Source of the DNA: Castellaniella ginsengisoli
GTDB taxonomy: Bacteria > Pseudomonadota > Gammaproteobacteria > Burkholderiales > Burkholderiaceae_B
Reading direction: 5' to 3' (one strand)
Assembly: GCF_039523235.1 (NCBI RefSeq)
Contig: NZ_BAAAEX010000010.1
Length of the DNA stretch: 64,000 nt
Shown here: in pieces, positions 40,795 to 49,529 of the stretch
Layout: each line of letters opens with the position of its first letter
Position numbering within the stretch: position 1 is the first letter of the stretch
The notes under the pieces: model-generated
Told to the model about the DNA's origin: nothing
The model's database searches: none
The model's input: the letters and a program-made list of their open reading frames with translations, nothing else
Made by a program: the position numbers and the translations under genes

Positions 40795-41337
40795 CTATTG
40801 CCGCTGGCGGGCGTTTTCCAGGATGGCGAGTTGCTCGGCCGCGCGATGCAGCCGGGCGGCGCGGCCGGCGGAGAGTTCGTCCCGGGCCAGCATCAGGTCG
40901 CCCACGCGCAAGGGCTCGTCGCGCGTTTGCCAGGCCCACAGGAGCACGTCCAGGGTGGCGCCGGAGAGTTGATCGGCCAGCAGTTGGAAAGAGGCCGGAT
41001 CGACGGGCCGCAGACGTGCGCGCGCCAGGATTGCGCGCACGGCCAGCCAGGTGAGATAGGCCAGCAGCAGAGAGCAGAGCGTGACCACCGCGCCCCAGAA
41101 GTAGGGGTTGTAGCGCTGAAGCAGCGCAGTGGCTTCCGCCCCCATGAGCCGGTTTCCGGCATAATCGATGCCGTTGCCAAAGGCCAACAGCCGATTCAGT
41201 ACGTCGTACCAGATCAGGGCGACGGCCACGACCAGCGCGGCCGCGATGATCCTGGACGTGGCTGTGAGCTTGAGCAGGACCCTGCGCAGCAAGGCATGGT
41301 CTCGACGGCTGGGGGCTTCGTTTCGTTCCGGTTTCAT
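40795..41337 (-). CDS. Small inner-membrane protein of unknown function
   Basis: A 180-residue protein. After a basic N-terminus (MKPERNEAPSRRDHALLRR) there are two clear transmembrane helices, at about residues 27-47 and 73-97, followed by a hydrophilic C-terminal half rich in Ala, Arg and Leu that is probably a coiled or helical cytoplasmic domain (RDELSAGRAARLHRAAEQLA). I recognise no family. It is divergent from rpoN with only 21 bases between the start codons, so the promoters must overlap the opposite gene or lie within the short gap. Confidence 0.75.
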   Translation of the reverse strand: MKPERNEAPSRRDHALLRRVLLKLTATSRIIAAALVVAVALIWYDVLNRLLAFGNGIDYAGNRLMGAEATALLQRYNPYFWGAVVTLCSLLLAYLTWLAVRAILARARLRPVDPASFQLLADQLSGATLDVLLWAWQTRDEPLRVGDLMLARDELSAGRAARLHRAAEQLAILENARQRQ

Positions 41338-41358
41338 GACCCGTATTCTAGATTGAAC

Positions 41359-42705
41359 ATGCGCGCGCAACCATCCCTGGAGCTGGGCCAGCATCAGCAC
41401 CTGACGCTGACGCCACAGTTGCGCCAGGCGTTGGCGCTGCTGCAATGCTCGTCCCAGGAACTGGACCAGGAGATCGCTCAGGCGCTGGCCGACAATCCGC
41501 TGCTTGAAATCGCCGATCCAGAGCCGGCGGTCCAGGCCGAGCAGTTGGACCGCCTGTGGTCGCAGCCCGCACGCGCCGCCCTGCCAGAGGATCTGCCGGA
41601 ACCGGGGCAGCCGCTCGGCCTGATCGATCATCTGCTGCAGCAATTGCACACCACCCGCGCCACGGAGCGCGATTGCCTGCTGGTCATCCGGCTGATGGGC
41701 GAACTCGATGAGCGCGGTTACCTGGAATTCGATCCGGCCGCGCTGGCCGACGGCCTGCCGCCGGGCCTGGAGGTCGAGGACGAGGAGTGGCTCACGGCGC
41801 TGAGCTTGCTGCAGTCCTTCGATCCGGCCGGGGTCGCCGCGCGGGATCTGCCCGAATGCCTGCGGCTGCAGTTGCGCGCGCGCGCCGATGAATGGCCGCC
41901 GGACGTGCTGGCCTGTGCCCGGCGATTGACGGAACATCTGGAGGATCTGGGCGCGGGCCGCTGGGGCCGGTTGTGCGCGGCGCTGGGCTGCGAACGCGCA
42001 TTGCTGGATGCCGCCCATCGGGTTCTGCGGCGCCTGGACCCCCGCCCGGCGGGCGCCTGGCGCACCGACCCGGTGCATTACGTCGTGCCCGATGTCCTGT
42101 TCCATCGCGCGGCCGGCGGCTGGCGGGTCAGCCTGAATCCCGCCGTCGAACCCCGCGTGCGCCTGAATCCCGAACTGGCCGATGGCCTGGAGGGGCAGGC
42201 CTTGTCCCCCGAACTGCGGGACAGGGTGCGCGAGGCGCGCAGCTTGATCCACAATCTCGATCAGCGTCGGCAGACGATTCTGCGGGTGGCGGAATACCTT
42301 GCGCAGCATCAAAGAGCCTTTCTGGAATCCGGCGTGGCGGCGCTGCGACCGCTCACGCTGAGGGAAGTCGCCCAGGCGCTGGAATTGCATGAGTCGACGA
42401 TTTCCCGCGCCACGCGCCTGAAGTATGCGCAGACGCCTTGGGGCGTTCACGAGTTGAAATTCTTCTTTGGAACCGTAGTGCAGACCCGCTCGGGCGAGGA
42501 GACGTCGGCGCTGGCCGTGCAGGAACTGATGCGCGGGCTGCTGGCGGCGGAGCCGGCCGGCAAGCCCCTGTCCGATATGCGGCTGGCCCAGATGCTGAGC
42601 GAGCGGGACGTGGTGATTGCGCGGCGCACCGTGGCCAAGTATCGCGAAGCCATGGGCGTGCCTCCCGCCAGCGTGCGCAAGGCACGCGGCGCGGCCGATC
42701 GCTGA
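41359..42705 (+). CDS. rpoN: RNA polymerase sigma-54 factor
   Basis: A 448-residue sigma factor that recognises -24/-12 promoters and needs AAA+ activators. Region I is glutamine-rich (LELGQHQHLTLTPQLRQALALLQCS). The core-binding part follows, and the C-terminal DNA-binding domain includes LRPLTLREVAQALELHESTISRATRLKYAQTPWG and the RpoN box RRTVAKYREAMGVP. I take the ATG at 41359, where homology starts; the frame remains open upstream but carries no family sequence. It is a little shorter than the usual 470-500 residues. The usual neighbours (lptB before, hpf and ptsN after) are absent, so it may be a second rpoN copy. Confidence 0.93.
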   Translation: MRAQPSLELGQHQHLTLTPQLRQALALLQCSSQELDQEIAQALADNPLLEIADPEPAVQAEQLDRLWSQPARAALPEDLPEPGQPLGLIDHLLQQLHTTRATERDCLLVIRLMGELDERGYLEFDPAALADGLPPGLEVEDEEWLTALSLLQSFDPAGVAARDLPECLRLQLRARADEWPPDVLACARRLTEHLEDLGAGRWGRLCAALGCERALLDAAHRVLRRLDPRPAGAWRTDPVHYVVPDVLFHRAAGGWRVSLNPAVEPRVRLNPELADGLEGQALSPELRDRVREARSLIHNLDQRRQTILRVAEYLAQHQRAFLESGVAALRPLTLREVAQALELHESTISRATRLKYAQTPWGVHELKFFFGTVVQTRSGEETSALAVQELMRGLLAAEPAGKPLSDMRLAQMLSERDVVIARRTVAKYREAMGVPPASVRKARGAADR

Positions 42706-42766
42706 GCCGCCCCGACCGGGCCCGGTAAAACTCGGTATCATCCTGTTTTCACCCGCACGCGTCCCC

Positions 42767-44158
42767 ATGTGGAATCGCTCGTCCTCTTTCGCGCGTCCCG
42801 CTAGCCCGCTGCTCCGGTATTGGCAGGCCGAGGCCGTGCGCCTGCGCGAGGCTCACTGGGGGCCGCTGGAAGACCGCGCCGCCTGCCAGGCCGCCCTGCG
42901 CCAGCCCGCCGATCTGCAGGCCCGCATTCTGGCGCGGGCCGCCTGGCTGGCCGAACACGACAATCTGCATGAACGCCTGATCCAATGGGCTGCCGGCGCC
43001 CGCTGGGCCTTGATCGCCGTGTGGCTGGCCGCGTGCCTGGCGGGCATCGGCACCGCCGCCGCCGTTCTGGGCCAGGGCCAGGTCAATCTGGCGCTGGCGT
43101 TGCTGGGGCTGCTGGGCCTGCACGTGCTCACCTTTCTGATCTGGCTGGCCGGCTGGCTGCCGGGGGTGTCCGGCTCGACCGCCTTGTCGAGCCTGTGGCT
43201 CTGGTTCACGCGGCGGCTGGTCCGGGGGCCCGATGGCGCCCTGGCGGCCCAAGCGTTTCTGTCCATGCTGGGCCGGGCGCGGGCCTGGAAGACCGCGATC
43301 GGGCTGATCAGCCACGGGGCCTGGACGGCCGCGTTCCTGGGGGCGGTGCCGACGCTGCTGCTGTTGTTGAGTACGCGCCGCTACACCTTCCATTGGGAAA
43401 CCACCCTATTGTCGTCGGATGCCTTCATCCGTGTGACGCGCCTGCTGGGCCATGTGCCCGGGCTGCTGGGCTTCCCTGCGCCGGACGACGCCCAGATCGC
43501 CGCCAGCCTGGGCGCTCAGCCGGCGGCGGCCGGCATCCAGGCCGGCTGGTCGTTATGGCTGATCGGCTGCATCGTCGTCTGGGGACTGCTGCCCAGGCTG
43601 CTGGGTCTGATCGCTTGCGCGCTGCATGTGCGCCGCCGCCTGGCGCGCCTTGCGGTGGATCCGAATCTGCCAGGCTGGCTCGATCTGCGCGACCGCCTGA
43701 TGCCCACGCATGCCAGCCTGGGCATCGACCGTCCTGCGCCGGCGCAGGGCGGCGGCGCAGGCCCGGCCATGCCGCCGGCCGCCATCGGCGGCCAGACGGC
43801 GGTGCTGGCCTACGAACTGGGACCCGGCCTGGACTGGCCGCCGGCCGGTCTGCCGGCCGGCGTGGTGGATCTGGGCCGCTGCGACAGCCGCGAAGACCGC
43901 GCCCGTATCCGCGCATGGCTGGGCACACCGCCTGCGCACCTGCTGTTCGTCTGCGATGCGCGCCTGACGCCGGACCGGGGCGCCGTCGCCTGGCTGGACG
44001 AATTGCGCCGATCATGTCTCGACTTGCGCGCTCTTTGCCTCGAGGGCTCGCCGGCACGTTTGCAGGCCTGGCAGGATATCCTGTCGCAGCAGGCCGTTCC
44101 CCAGGTCGCCAGCCTGAGCGGCTGGCTCGAACACATCGGAAGTCTTCGCCATGACTGA
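42767..44158 (+). CDS. DUF2868 membrane protein
   Basis: A 463-residue protein with about five or six transmembrane helices in its N-terminal two thirds (e.g. WLAACLAGIGTAAAVLGQG, LGLHVLTFLIWLAGWLPG) and a soluble C-terminal domain resembling a nucleotide-hydrolase fold without a P-loop (LLFVCDARLTPDRGAVAWLDEL). It fits DUF2868. The next gene, a GTPase with DUF3482, overlaps its end by eight bases, a pairing I know as conserved; together they probably form a membrane GTPase complex. The function is unknown. Confidence 0.83.
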   Translation: MWNRSSSFARPASPLLRYWQAEAVRLREAHWGPLEDRAACQAALRQPADLQARILARAAWLAEHDNLHERLIQWAAGARWALIAVWLAACLAGIGTAAAVLGQGQVNLALALLGLLGLHVLTFLIWLAGWLPGVSGSTALSSLWLWFTRRLVRGPDGALAAQAFLSMLGRARAWKTAIGLISHGAWTAAFLGAVPTLLLLLSTRRYTFHWETTLLSSDAFIRVTRLLGHVPGLLGFPAPDDAQIAASLGAQPAAAGIQAGWSLWLIGCIVVWGLLPRLLGLIACALHVRRRLARLAVDPNLPGWLDLRDRLMPTHASLGIDRPAPAQGGGAGPAMPPAAIGGQTAVLAYELGPGLDWPPAGLPAGVVDLGRCDSREDRARIRAWLGTPPAHLLFVCDARLTPDRGAVAWLDELRRSCLDLRALCLEGSPARLQAWQDILSQQAVPQVASLSGWLEHIGSLRHD

Positions 44159-45638
44159 CGTCTCGCATCCCATCGACCTGGCGGTCGTCGGCCATACCAA
44201 CACCGGCAAGACCTCGTTGTTGCGCACGCTGCTGCGCGACGAGTCCTTCGGCGAAGTCGCAGACCGCCCCGGCACCACCCGGCACGTCGAAAGTGCCCAA
44301 CTGCTGGCCGAGACGGGCCAGGCCATCCTGGTGCTGCGCGACACACCGGGCCTGGAGGACGCCATGGGCGTCCTGGACTACCTGGATCAATTATCCCCGC
44401 CCCAGGAAAGACACGAGGGCCCGGATCGCATCCGTCTCCTGCTCGACAGTCCGGAGGCGGCCGGACGCTTCGAGCAGGAATGCCGGGTGCTGGATACGGT
44501 GTTGCGCACGGACGCCGCCCTGTACGTGATCGACACGCGCGATCCGGTGCTGCCCAAGCACCGCGACGAGCTCCTGCTGCTGGCCGCTTGCGGGCGCCCC
44601 ATCCTGCCGGTGCTGAATTTCACCCGCGCGCCGTTGGCGGATCCGGCCGCCTGGCGCGACGCGCTGGCCCGGCTGGGCCTGCACGCGACCGTGGATTTCG
44701 ACACGGTCGCGCCCGCGCTGGATGGCGAGGGGCAACTGCTGGACCGCCTGGCCCTGATGCTGGATCAACATGCCTTCGCCCTGCAGGCCCTGCGCACGGA
44801 TCTGGCCCAGCAGCGCTTGCGCCGGCTGCAGGACGCCACGCGCCTGATCGCCGAACTGCTGGTGGATGCGGCGGCGCTTCGGCTGCCGTGTTCGCAGGAT
44901 CCGACCGACATGGCTGCGATCACCCTGGGACTGCGCAAGCGCACCCGCGACCGTGAGCAGGACTGCGTGCATGCCTTGCTCAAACGCTACCGCTTCAGCA
45001 AGGCGACCTTTCCCCACCATCCTCTGCCGCTGGAAGGCGAGCGCTGGGGCATGGATCTCTTCAATCCCCAGGCGCTGCGCACTTTTGGCATTCAGGTCGG
45101 CAAGGGCATGGCCACCGGCGCCATGGCGGGGGCCACCATCGACGTGCTGACCGGGGGGCTGAGTCTGGGCGCCGCCGCACTGCTGGGGGCCGCCATCGGC
45201 GGCGCCTGGCAAGGCGCCAGCCAATGGGGCAAGCGCCTGGTGGGCCGGCTGGCGGGCAATACGGAAATGACCGTGGATGATCCGGTGCTGCACCTGCTGG
45301 GGCTGCGCCAGTTGGCCCTGGTGCGGGCGCTGGAATGCCGGGGGCATGCCGCCATGCGTCCCATCGACGGCGATCTGCTGGCGCAGATGGAGACGCCCGA
45401 ACCCGCTTCGGCGGCCGAGGCGGACGCGCCGCAGGCCCGGGATCCCGACGAAGGAGAAGCGCCGGCGCCTGAAGCGCCTCCCGAGCCGCTGCGGCGCCTG
45501 CCGCCTGACGTGCAGCGCCTGCTGGACGAGGCGCGTGGCCATCCGGGCTGGTCGTCGATCGGCGAAGAGCCCGTGCCGGATGCCCGGCGGGAAGCGCTGG
45601 TTGGGGCGATGGCCCAGGCGCTGTTCGCTGCCCTGTAG
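44151..45638 (+). CDS. GTPase with C-terminal DUF3482 domain
   Basis: A 495-residue Era/TrmE-like GTPase. G1 is GHTNTGKTS at 14-22, G2 lies around RPGTTRH, G3 is DTPGLED, and the G4 position may be replaced by NFTRAP, a departure from the usual NKxD. The DUF3482 part includes a glycine/alanine-rich hydrophobic hairpin (GKGMATGAMAGATIDVLTGGLSLGAAALLGA) that could insert into the membrane. The tail is acidic and proline-rich. It overlaps the DUF2868 gene, so the two products are likely partners at the inner membrane. It converges on the TPM gene with a 6-base gap. Confidence 0.85.
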   Translation: MTDVSHPIDLAVVGHTNTGKTSLLRTLLRDESFGEVADRPGTTRHVESAQLLAETGQAILVLRDTPGLEDAMGVLDYLDQLSPPQERHEGPDRIRLLLDSPEAAGRFEQECRVLDTVLRTDAALYVIDTRDPVLPKHRDELLLLAACGRPILPVLNFTRAPLADPAAWRDALARLGLHATVDFDTVAPALDGEGQLLDRLALMLDQHAFALQALRTDLAQQRLRRLQDATRLIAELLVDAAALRLPCSQDPTDMAAITLGLRKRTRDREQDCVHALLKRYRFSKATFPHHPLPLEGERWGMDLFNPQALRTFGIQVGKGMATGAMAGATIDVLTGGLSLGAAALLGAAIGGAWQGASQWGKRLVGRLAGNTEMTVDDPVLHLLGLRQLALVRALECRGHAAMRPIDGDLLAQMETPEPASAAEADAPQARDPDEGEAPAPEAPPEPLRRLPPDVQRLLDEARGHPGWSSIGEEPVPDARREALVGAMAQALFAAL

Positions 45639-45644
45639 GCTTCG

Positions 45645-46562
45645 CTACCAGCTTCCGGACGCGCCTCCGCCGCCGCCCCGGCCGCCGCCTCCGCCTCCCG
45701 AAGAGCCGCCGCCGAAGCCTCCGCCGCCGAAGCCGCCTCCGCCGCCGAAACCACCGTCGCCGCCACCGCCTCCGCGCGGCAGGCGGTCGGCGATGTGCAG
45801 CACCTTGCCCAGGATGCCCAGGGCCAGGCCGGCCAGCACCCCGGCACCGGCCCACAGCAGGCTTTCGGTCAGAATCAGGACAAAGCCGCCCATCAGCAGG
45901 GCGCCGAGCAGCGGCGGCATCACCAGGGAGAAAAGCGTCAGGGGCAGGAACATGAACCATTCATCGCCGTCGTCCTCTTCGGCGGACTCGGGCGGCGGCA
46001 GGGGTTCGCCCGCGATCAGATCCGACAGGGCCGAGACGCCGGCCGCCACGCCGCCGAAGACATCGCCTTCGGCGAAGCGCGGTGTGATCCGCTCGCGGAT
46101 GATCCGCCCGGCGTCCACGTCCGTGACGGCGCCCTCGAGGCCATAACCGACGTCGATGCGCAGGCGGCGGTCTTGCAGGGCGACCAGCAGCAGCACGCCG
46201 TCGTCCACCCCTTTGCGGCCCACGGCCCATTGGTCGAAGACCCGGCGCGCGTACTGCTCGATGGAATCGTGGCCGGTGCCGGGGACCAGCAGCACGAACA
46301 GTTGTGCGCCGTGTGCCTGCTCCAGGGCCCGGACCTGTTCCGTGAGGGTGCGGATCTGTTCGGCCGTCAGCGCGCCGGCCAGATCCATCACCGGCCCGGT
46401 CCAGGCCGGGACGGGGACGAGATCGCCCTTGTCCGGCGCGGCGGGCGCCGGGGCGGCCGCAGCCCCCGCCGCCTGGGCTGCGGCGGCGCCTGGCGCCAGG
46501 CCCGCGCCGGCCAGCAGGCCCATCGCCAGCAGGCTGCCCGCGAGCCAGCGGCGCAGGCTCAT
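45645..46562 (-). CDS. TPM-domain (YgcG-like) membrane protein with glycine-rich tail
   Basis: A 305-residue protein: a signal peptide (cleavage near AAAAQA, residues 24-30), a periplasmic TPM domain (VMDLAGALTAEQIRTLTEQV, YARRVFDQWAVGRKGVDDGVLLLVA, RLRIDVGYGLEGAVTDVDAGRII), two transmembrane helices (about 205-260) and a C-terminal tail of some 45 residues that is almost only Gly and Ser. TPM proteins were named for thylakoid repair phosphatase relatives and are linked to photosystem or metal-protein assembly elsewhere; the role in this bacterium is unknown. It overlaps lemA by four bases (ATGA), and this lemA-TPM pairing is widespread. Confidence 0.88.
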   Translation of the reverse strand: MSLRRWLAGSLLAMGLLAGAGLAPGAAAAQAAGAAAAPAPAAPDKGDLVPVPAWTGPVMDLAGALTAEQIRTLTEQVRALEQAHGAQLFVLLVPGTGHDSIEQYARRVFDQWAVGRKGVDDGVLLLVALQDRRLRIDVGYGLEGAVTDVDAGRIIRERITPRFAEGDVFGGVAAGVSALSDLIAGEPLPPPESAEEDDGDEWFMFLPLTLFSLVMPPLLGALLMGGFVLILTESLLWAGAGVLAGLALGILGKVLHIADRLPRGGGGGDGGFGGGGGFGGGGFGGGSSGGGGGGRGGGGGASGSW

Positions 46563-47173
46563 TTCGCCTGCCCCTGGGGCAGGTCGAATTTCACCTCGGG
46601 GTCGCGCATGACGGCGTCGGCCTTGTCCAGGCCGTACTGGGCCTTGGGCTGGTAGCCGAACGCGCGCGCCGTGATCAGTGTGGGAAATTCCCGGATCGTC
46701 AGGTTGTAGGATTGCACCGCGCCGACGTAGCGTTCGCGTGCCACCGCGATACGGTTTTCCGTGCCCTCGAGCTGTGTCATCAAGTCGCGGAACAAGCCGT
46801 CGCTTTTGAGCTGGGGGTAGTTTTCCGAGACCGCCAGCAGGCGCGACAGGCCCGAGGACAGGGCGCCTTGCGCCTGCTCGAAGCGGGCCATCAGGGCCGG
46901 GTCGTCCAGGTCGTCCGCGCTGACGCGGATCTGGCCGACCCGGGCGCGTGCTTCCGTGACCTGCTGCAGTACGGCGCGCTCGTTCACCATGTAGGCATTG
47001 ACCGAGGACACCAGCTTGGGGACCAGGTCGGCGCGGCGTTCGTACTGGTTCAAGACTTGGGACCAGGCCGCCTTGACCTGTTCGTCCTGGCGCTGGATTT
47101 CGTTGTAGCCGCAGCCCGAAAGCAGCAGCGTCAAGGCTGCCAGCGCAGCCAGATTCAGGTAACGTCGGAACAT
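46559..47173 (-). CDS. lemA: LemA family lipoprotein
   Basis: A 204-residue lipoprotein. The signal ends in a lipobox LLSGC with the lipidated cysteine at residue 21. The mature part has the LemA hallmarks QVKAAWSQVLNQYERRADLVPKLV and SENYPQLKSDGLFRDL, forming a long helical bundle, and NREFPTLI-type sequence (LTIREFPTLITARAFGY). It is anchored to a membrane on the periplasmic side. The downstream TPM gene overlaps its stop codon. The function is unknown, but co-occurrence with TPM proteins is common. Confidence 0.92.
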   Translation of the reverse strand: MFRRYLNLAALAALTLLLSGCGYNEIQRQDEQVKAAWSQVLNQYERRADLVPKLVSSVNAYMVNERAVLQQVTEARARVGQIRVSADDLDDPALMARFEQAQGALSSGLSRLLAVSENYPQLKSDGLFRDLMTQLEGTENRIAVARERYVGAVQSYNLTIREFPTLITARAFGYQPKAQYGLDKADAVMRDPEVKFDLPQGQAK

Positions 47174-47244
47174 CCGGGCCTCTCGTGTGGCGCCCCTGCG
47201 GGGCGGATCGGTTCATTTTAAGGGCGCGGGAGCGGCAGTCACGT

Positions 47245-47293
47245 TATAATGGGTCGCTTCGCGCAGCCTACCAGTCGCTGCGCGGTTTCTTTT
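47245..47293 (+). promoter_or_regulatory. rhlE promoter -10 and 5' stem-loop with T-rich tail
   Basis: A perfect TATAAT lies at 47245-47250, though no good -35 is visible. The predicted start at about 47257 would place an 8-bp perfect stem (47260-47267 with 47277-47284, 9-base loop) at the very 5' end of the transcript, followed by TTTCTTTT. It looks like a terminator but is very near the start site, so a 5' protective stem or attenuator is possible. The leader to rhlE is about 150 bases. Confidence 0.5.
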
Positions 47294-47406
47294 CAGCCAC
47301 GGCGGGCGTTCGCGCGCCGCAGGCGCCCCTTCCTGACATTCTTCATACGTCGGCCTCGATTGGTATCTCTCGGCTCGAGCGATAGGCGGTCGCTGGAGTC
47401 ATTTTC

Positions 47407-48849
47407 TTGAACACTTCGATTACTTTTGCCTCGCTCGGCCTGGCGGAACCCTTGCTGCGCGCCGTTCACGACGCGGGCTATACCCATCCCACCCCGATCC
47501 AGGCCCAGGCCATCCCGCGCGTGCTGGAAGGCGGCGACCTGCTGGCCGCCGCCCAGACCGGGACGGGCAAGACCGCCGGCTTCACGCTGCCGATCCTGCA
47601 CTATCTGCTGAGCCATCCCGCCGCGCCGCGCCCGGGTCGCCCCCGCGTGCTGGTGCTGACCCCGACGCGCGAACTGACCGCCCAGGTCGAGGAGTCCGTG
47701 CGTCTGTACGGCCAGCATACGGCCGTGCGTTCGATGGTGATGTTCGGCGGGGTCAACATCAATCCCCAGATCGCGGCGCTGAGAAAGCCCGTGGACATCC
47801 TGGTGGCCACGCCGGGCCGCCTGCTGGATCACGTGCAACAGAAGACGCTGGATCTGTCCGGCATCGAGATCCTGGTGCTGGACGAGGCCGACCGCATGCT
47901 GGACATGGGTTTCATCCACGACATCCGGCGCGTGCTCAAGCTGCTGCCGGCCAAGCGCCAGAATCTGCTGTTCTCGGCGACGTTCTCCGACGAGATCCGC
48001 AGCCTGGCCCAGGGCATCCTGAACAACCCCGGCGAGGTCTCGGTCGCCCGGCGCAACACCGCCTCCGAGCTGGTCAGCCAGCGCGTGGTGATGACCAGCC
48101 AGTCGCACAAGCGCGACCTGCTCAGCCACATCATCCGTGAAAGCGGCTGGCACCAGGTGCTGGTGTTCACGCGCACCAAGCATGGCGCAAACCGCCTGGC
48201 CGAAAAGCTGGTGAAAGACGGCCTGACCGCCGCCGCCATCCATGGCAACAAGAGCCAGGCTGCGCGCACCAAGGCCCTGGCCGGCTTCAAGGATGGCAAG
48301 GTGGCCGTCCTGGTGGCCACCGATATCGCTGCGCGGGGTCTGGATATCGACCAACTGCCTCAGGTCGTGAATTTCGAACTGCCCAACGTGCCCGAAGACT
48401 ACGTGCACCGCATCGGCCGCACCGGCCGCGCGGGCAGCGCCGGCGCGGCCCTGTCGCTGGTGGACTCCTCCGAGGTCAAGCTGCTGCGCGCCATCGAGCG
48501 CCTGATCAAGCAGACCATCGAACCGATCACTGTGGAAGGCTGGAATCCGTCCGCCATGGTGACGGCCGATTCCGCGCCCGATGCCCGGGAAAAGCGCGCC
48601 ATCGCGCGCCTGCAGGACGACTTCGGCGGCCGGCGCAACGACGGCGGCCGGCGCGAAGCGTCCGGCCGTGACGGTCGCCGGCCGGGTTCGCCCGCGGCCG
48701 ACCGCCGTTCGGGCCCGGATGCGCGCCGCGGCGGCGGCCGCGCGCCGGGCAGCCGCCCGGCCCGCGAAGGCGGCACGCATCAGGCGCCGCGCCGGGATGC
48801 GCGTCCGGCCACGTCCGGGCGCCCCGCGCTGCTGCACAAGGGCGATTGA
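47407..48849 (+). CDS. rhlE: DEAD-box RNA helicase RhlE
   Basis: A 480-residue ATP-dependent RNA helicase for ribosome assembly and mRNA turnover. The Q motif is in FASLGLAEPLLRAV...TPIQAQAIP, motif I AQTGTGKT at 49-56, motif II DEAD in VLDEADRMLDMGF, motif III SATF, and motif VI HRIGRTGRAG. The C-terminal 90 residues are a basic, Arg/Gly-rich, disordered RNA-binding tail. The start appears to be TTG at 47407, with GGAG eight bases upstream; no in-frame ATG is near. A structured leader of about 150 bases precedes it. Confidence 0.94.
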   Translation: MNTSITFASLGLAEPLLRAVHDAGYTHPTPIQAQAIPRVLEGGDLLAAAQTGTGKTAGFTLPILHYLLSHPAAPRPGRPRVLVLTPTRELTAQVEESVRLYGQHTAVRSMVMFGGVNINPQIAALRKPVDILVATPGRLLDHVQQKTLDLSGIEILVLDEADRMLDMGFIHDIRRVLKLLPAKRQNLLFSATFSDEIRSLAQGILNNPGEVSVARRNTASELVSQRVVMTSQSHKRDLLSHIIRESGWHQVLVFTRTKHGANRLAEKLVKDGLTAAAIHGNKSQAARTKALAGFKDGKVAVLVATDIAARGLDIDQLPQVVNFELPNVPEDYVHRIGRTGRAGSAGAALSLVDSSEVKLLRAIERLIKQTIEPITVEGWNPSAMVTADSAPDAREKRAIARLQDDFGGRRNDGGRREASGRDGRRPGSPAADRRSGPDARRGGGRAPGSRPAREGGTHQAPRRDARPATSGRPALLHKGD

Positions 48850-48877
48850 TCGGGGCCAACGACGCAGGAGCATCCCT

Positions 48878-49510
48878 ATGGCCTGGTCCACCTGGCTGGC
48901 TTTCTTCGCGGCGTCCTGGGCGATTTCTTTCTCGCCCGGCCCGGGCGCCGTCTGCTCCATGGCCTCGGGGCTGAAATACGGCTTTCGCCACGGCGTCTGG
49001 ACCATCGCCGGCCTGCAGGCCGGCATCATCTGCCAGCTCGTCATCGTGGCGCTGGGCGTGGGTGCCCTGCTGGCCACGTCCGAACTGGCCTTCACGATCG
49101 TCAAGTGGATCGGCGCCGTTTATCTGGTCTACCTGGGCGTGCGGCAGTTCCGCACCGATGCGGCGCCGGTGGCGGTCGAGGCCCGTCCGCCGCAAAGCGC
49201 GCATCCGGTCCGCGACCAGTTGCTGCGCGGCTATCTGGTGAACATCACCAATCCCAAGGGCACCATGTTTCTGCTGGCCGTGGTGCCGCAATTCCTGGAC
49301 CTGGGCCGACCGTTGCCGCTGCAGTATTTCCTCATCGGCGCCACGCTGTGCCTGACCGATCTGGTGGCCATGAGTTGCTATACTTCGCTGGCTTCGCAGA
49401 TCCTCCGGATGCTGCGCAAGCCAGGCCACATCCGCTGGCTGAACCGAGGTTTCGGTTCGATGTTCATCCTGGCCGGCACCGTCCTGGCCTCCTTCAGTCA
49501 CAAGCACTGA
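48878..49510 (+). CDS. LysE/RhtB family amino-acid exporter
   Basis: A 210-residue inner-membrane protein with about six helices. It begins WLAFFAASWAISFSPGPGAVCSMASGLKYG, the signature start of the LysE/RhtB family, and has IGAVYLVYLGVRQFR and GYLVNITNPKGTMFLLAVVPQF later. AGGAG lies eight bases before the ATG at 48878. Homoserine, homoserine lactones or threonine are common substrates in this subgroup, but the substrate cannot be assigned. It follows rhlE by 28 bases and precedes prfC by 19 bases. Confidence 0.9.
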   Translation: MAWSTWLAFFAASWAISFSPGPGAVCSMASGLKYGFRHGVWTIAGLQAGIICQLVIVALGVGALLATSELAFTIVKWIGAVYLVYLGVRQFRTDAAPVAVEARPPQSAHPVRDQLLRGYLVNITNPKGTMFLLAVVPQFLDLGRPLPLQYFLIGATLCLTDLVAMSCYTSLASQILRMLRKPGHIRWLNRGFGSMFILAGTVLASFSHKH

Positions 49511-49529
49511 AGCCTATCCGACCCTTCCC

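Noticed and set aside
40618..41358. Possible N-terminal extension of rpoN
   Set aside because: The frame is open but the extra residues run through the Fur box and an opposite-strand gene and do not resemble sigma-54; region I begins exactly at the ATG at 41359.
42767..44158. DUF2868 protein as an ExbB/TolQ partner of the TonB receptor
   Set aside because: Topology and sequence do not match ExbB, and no ExbD-like gene follows.
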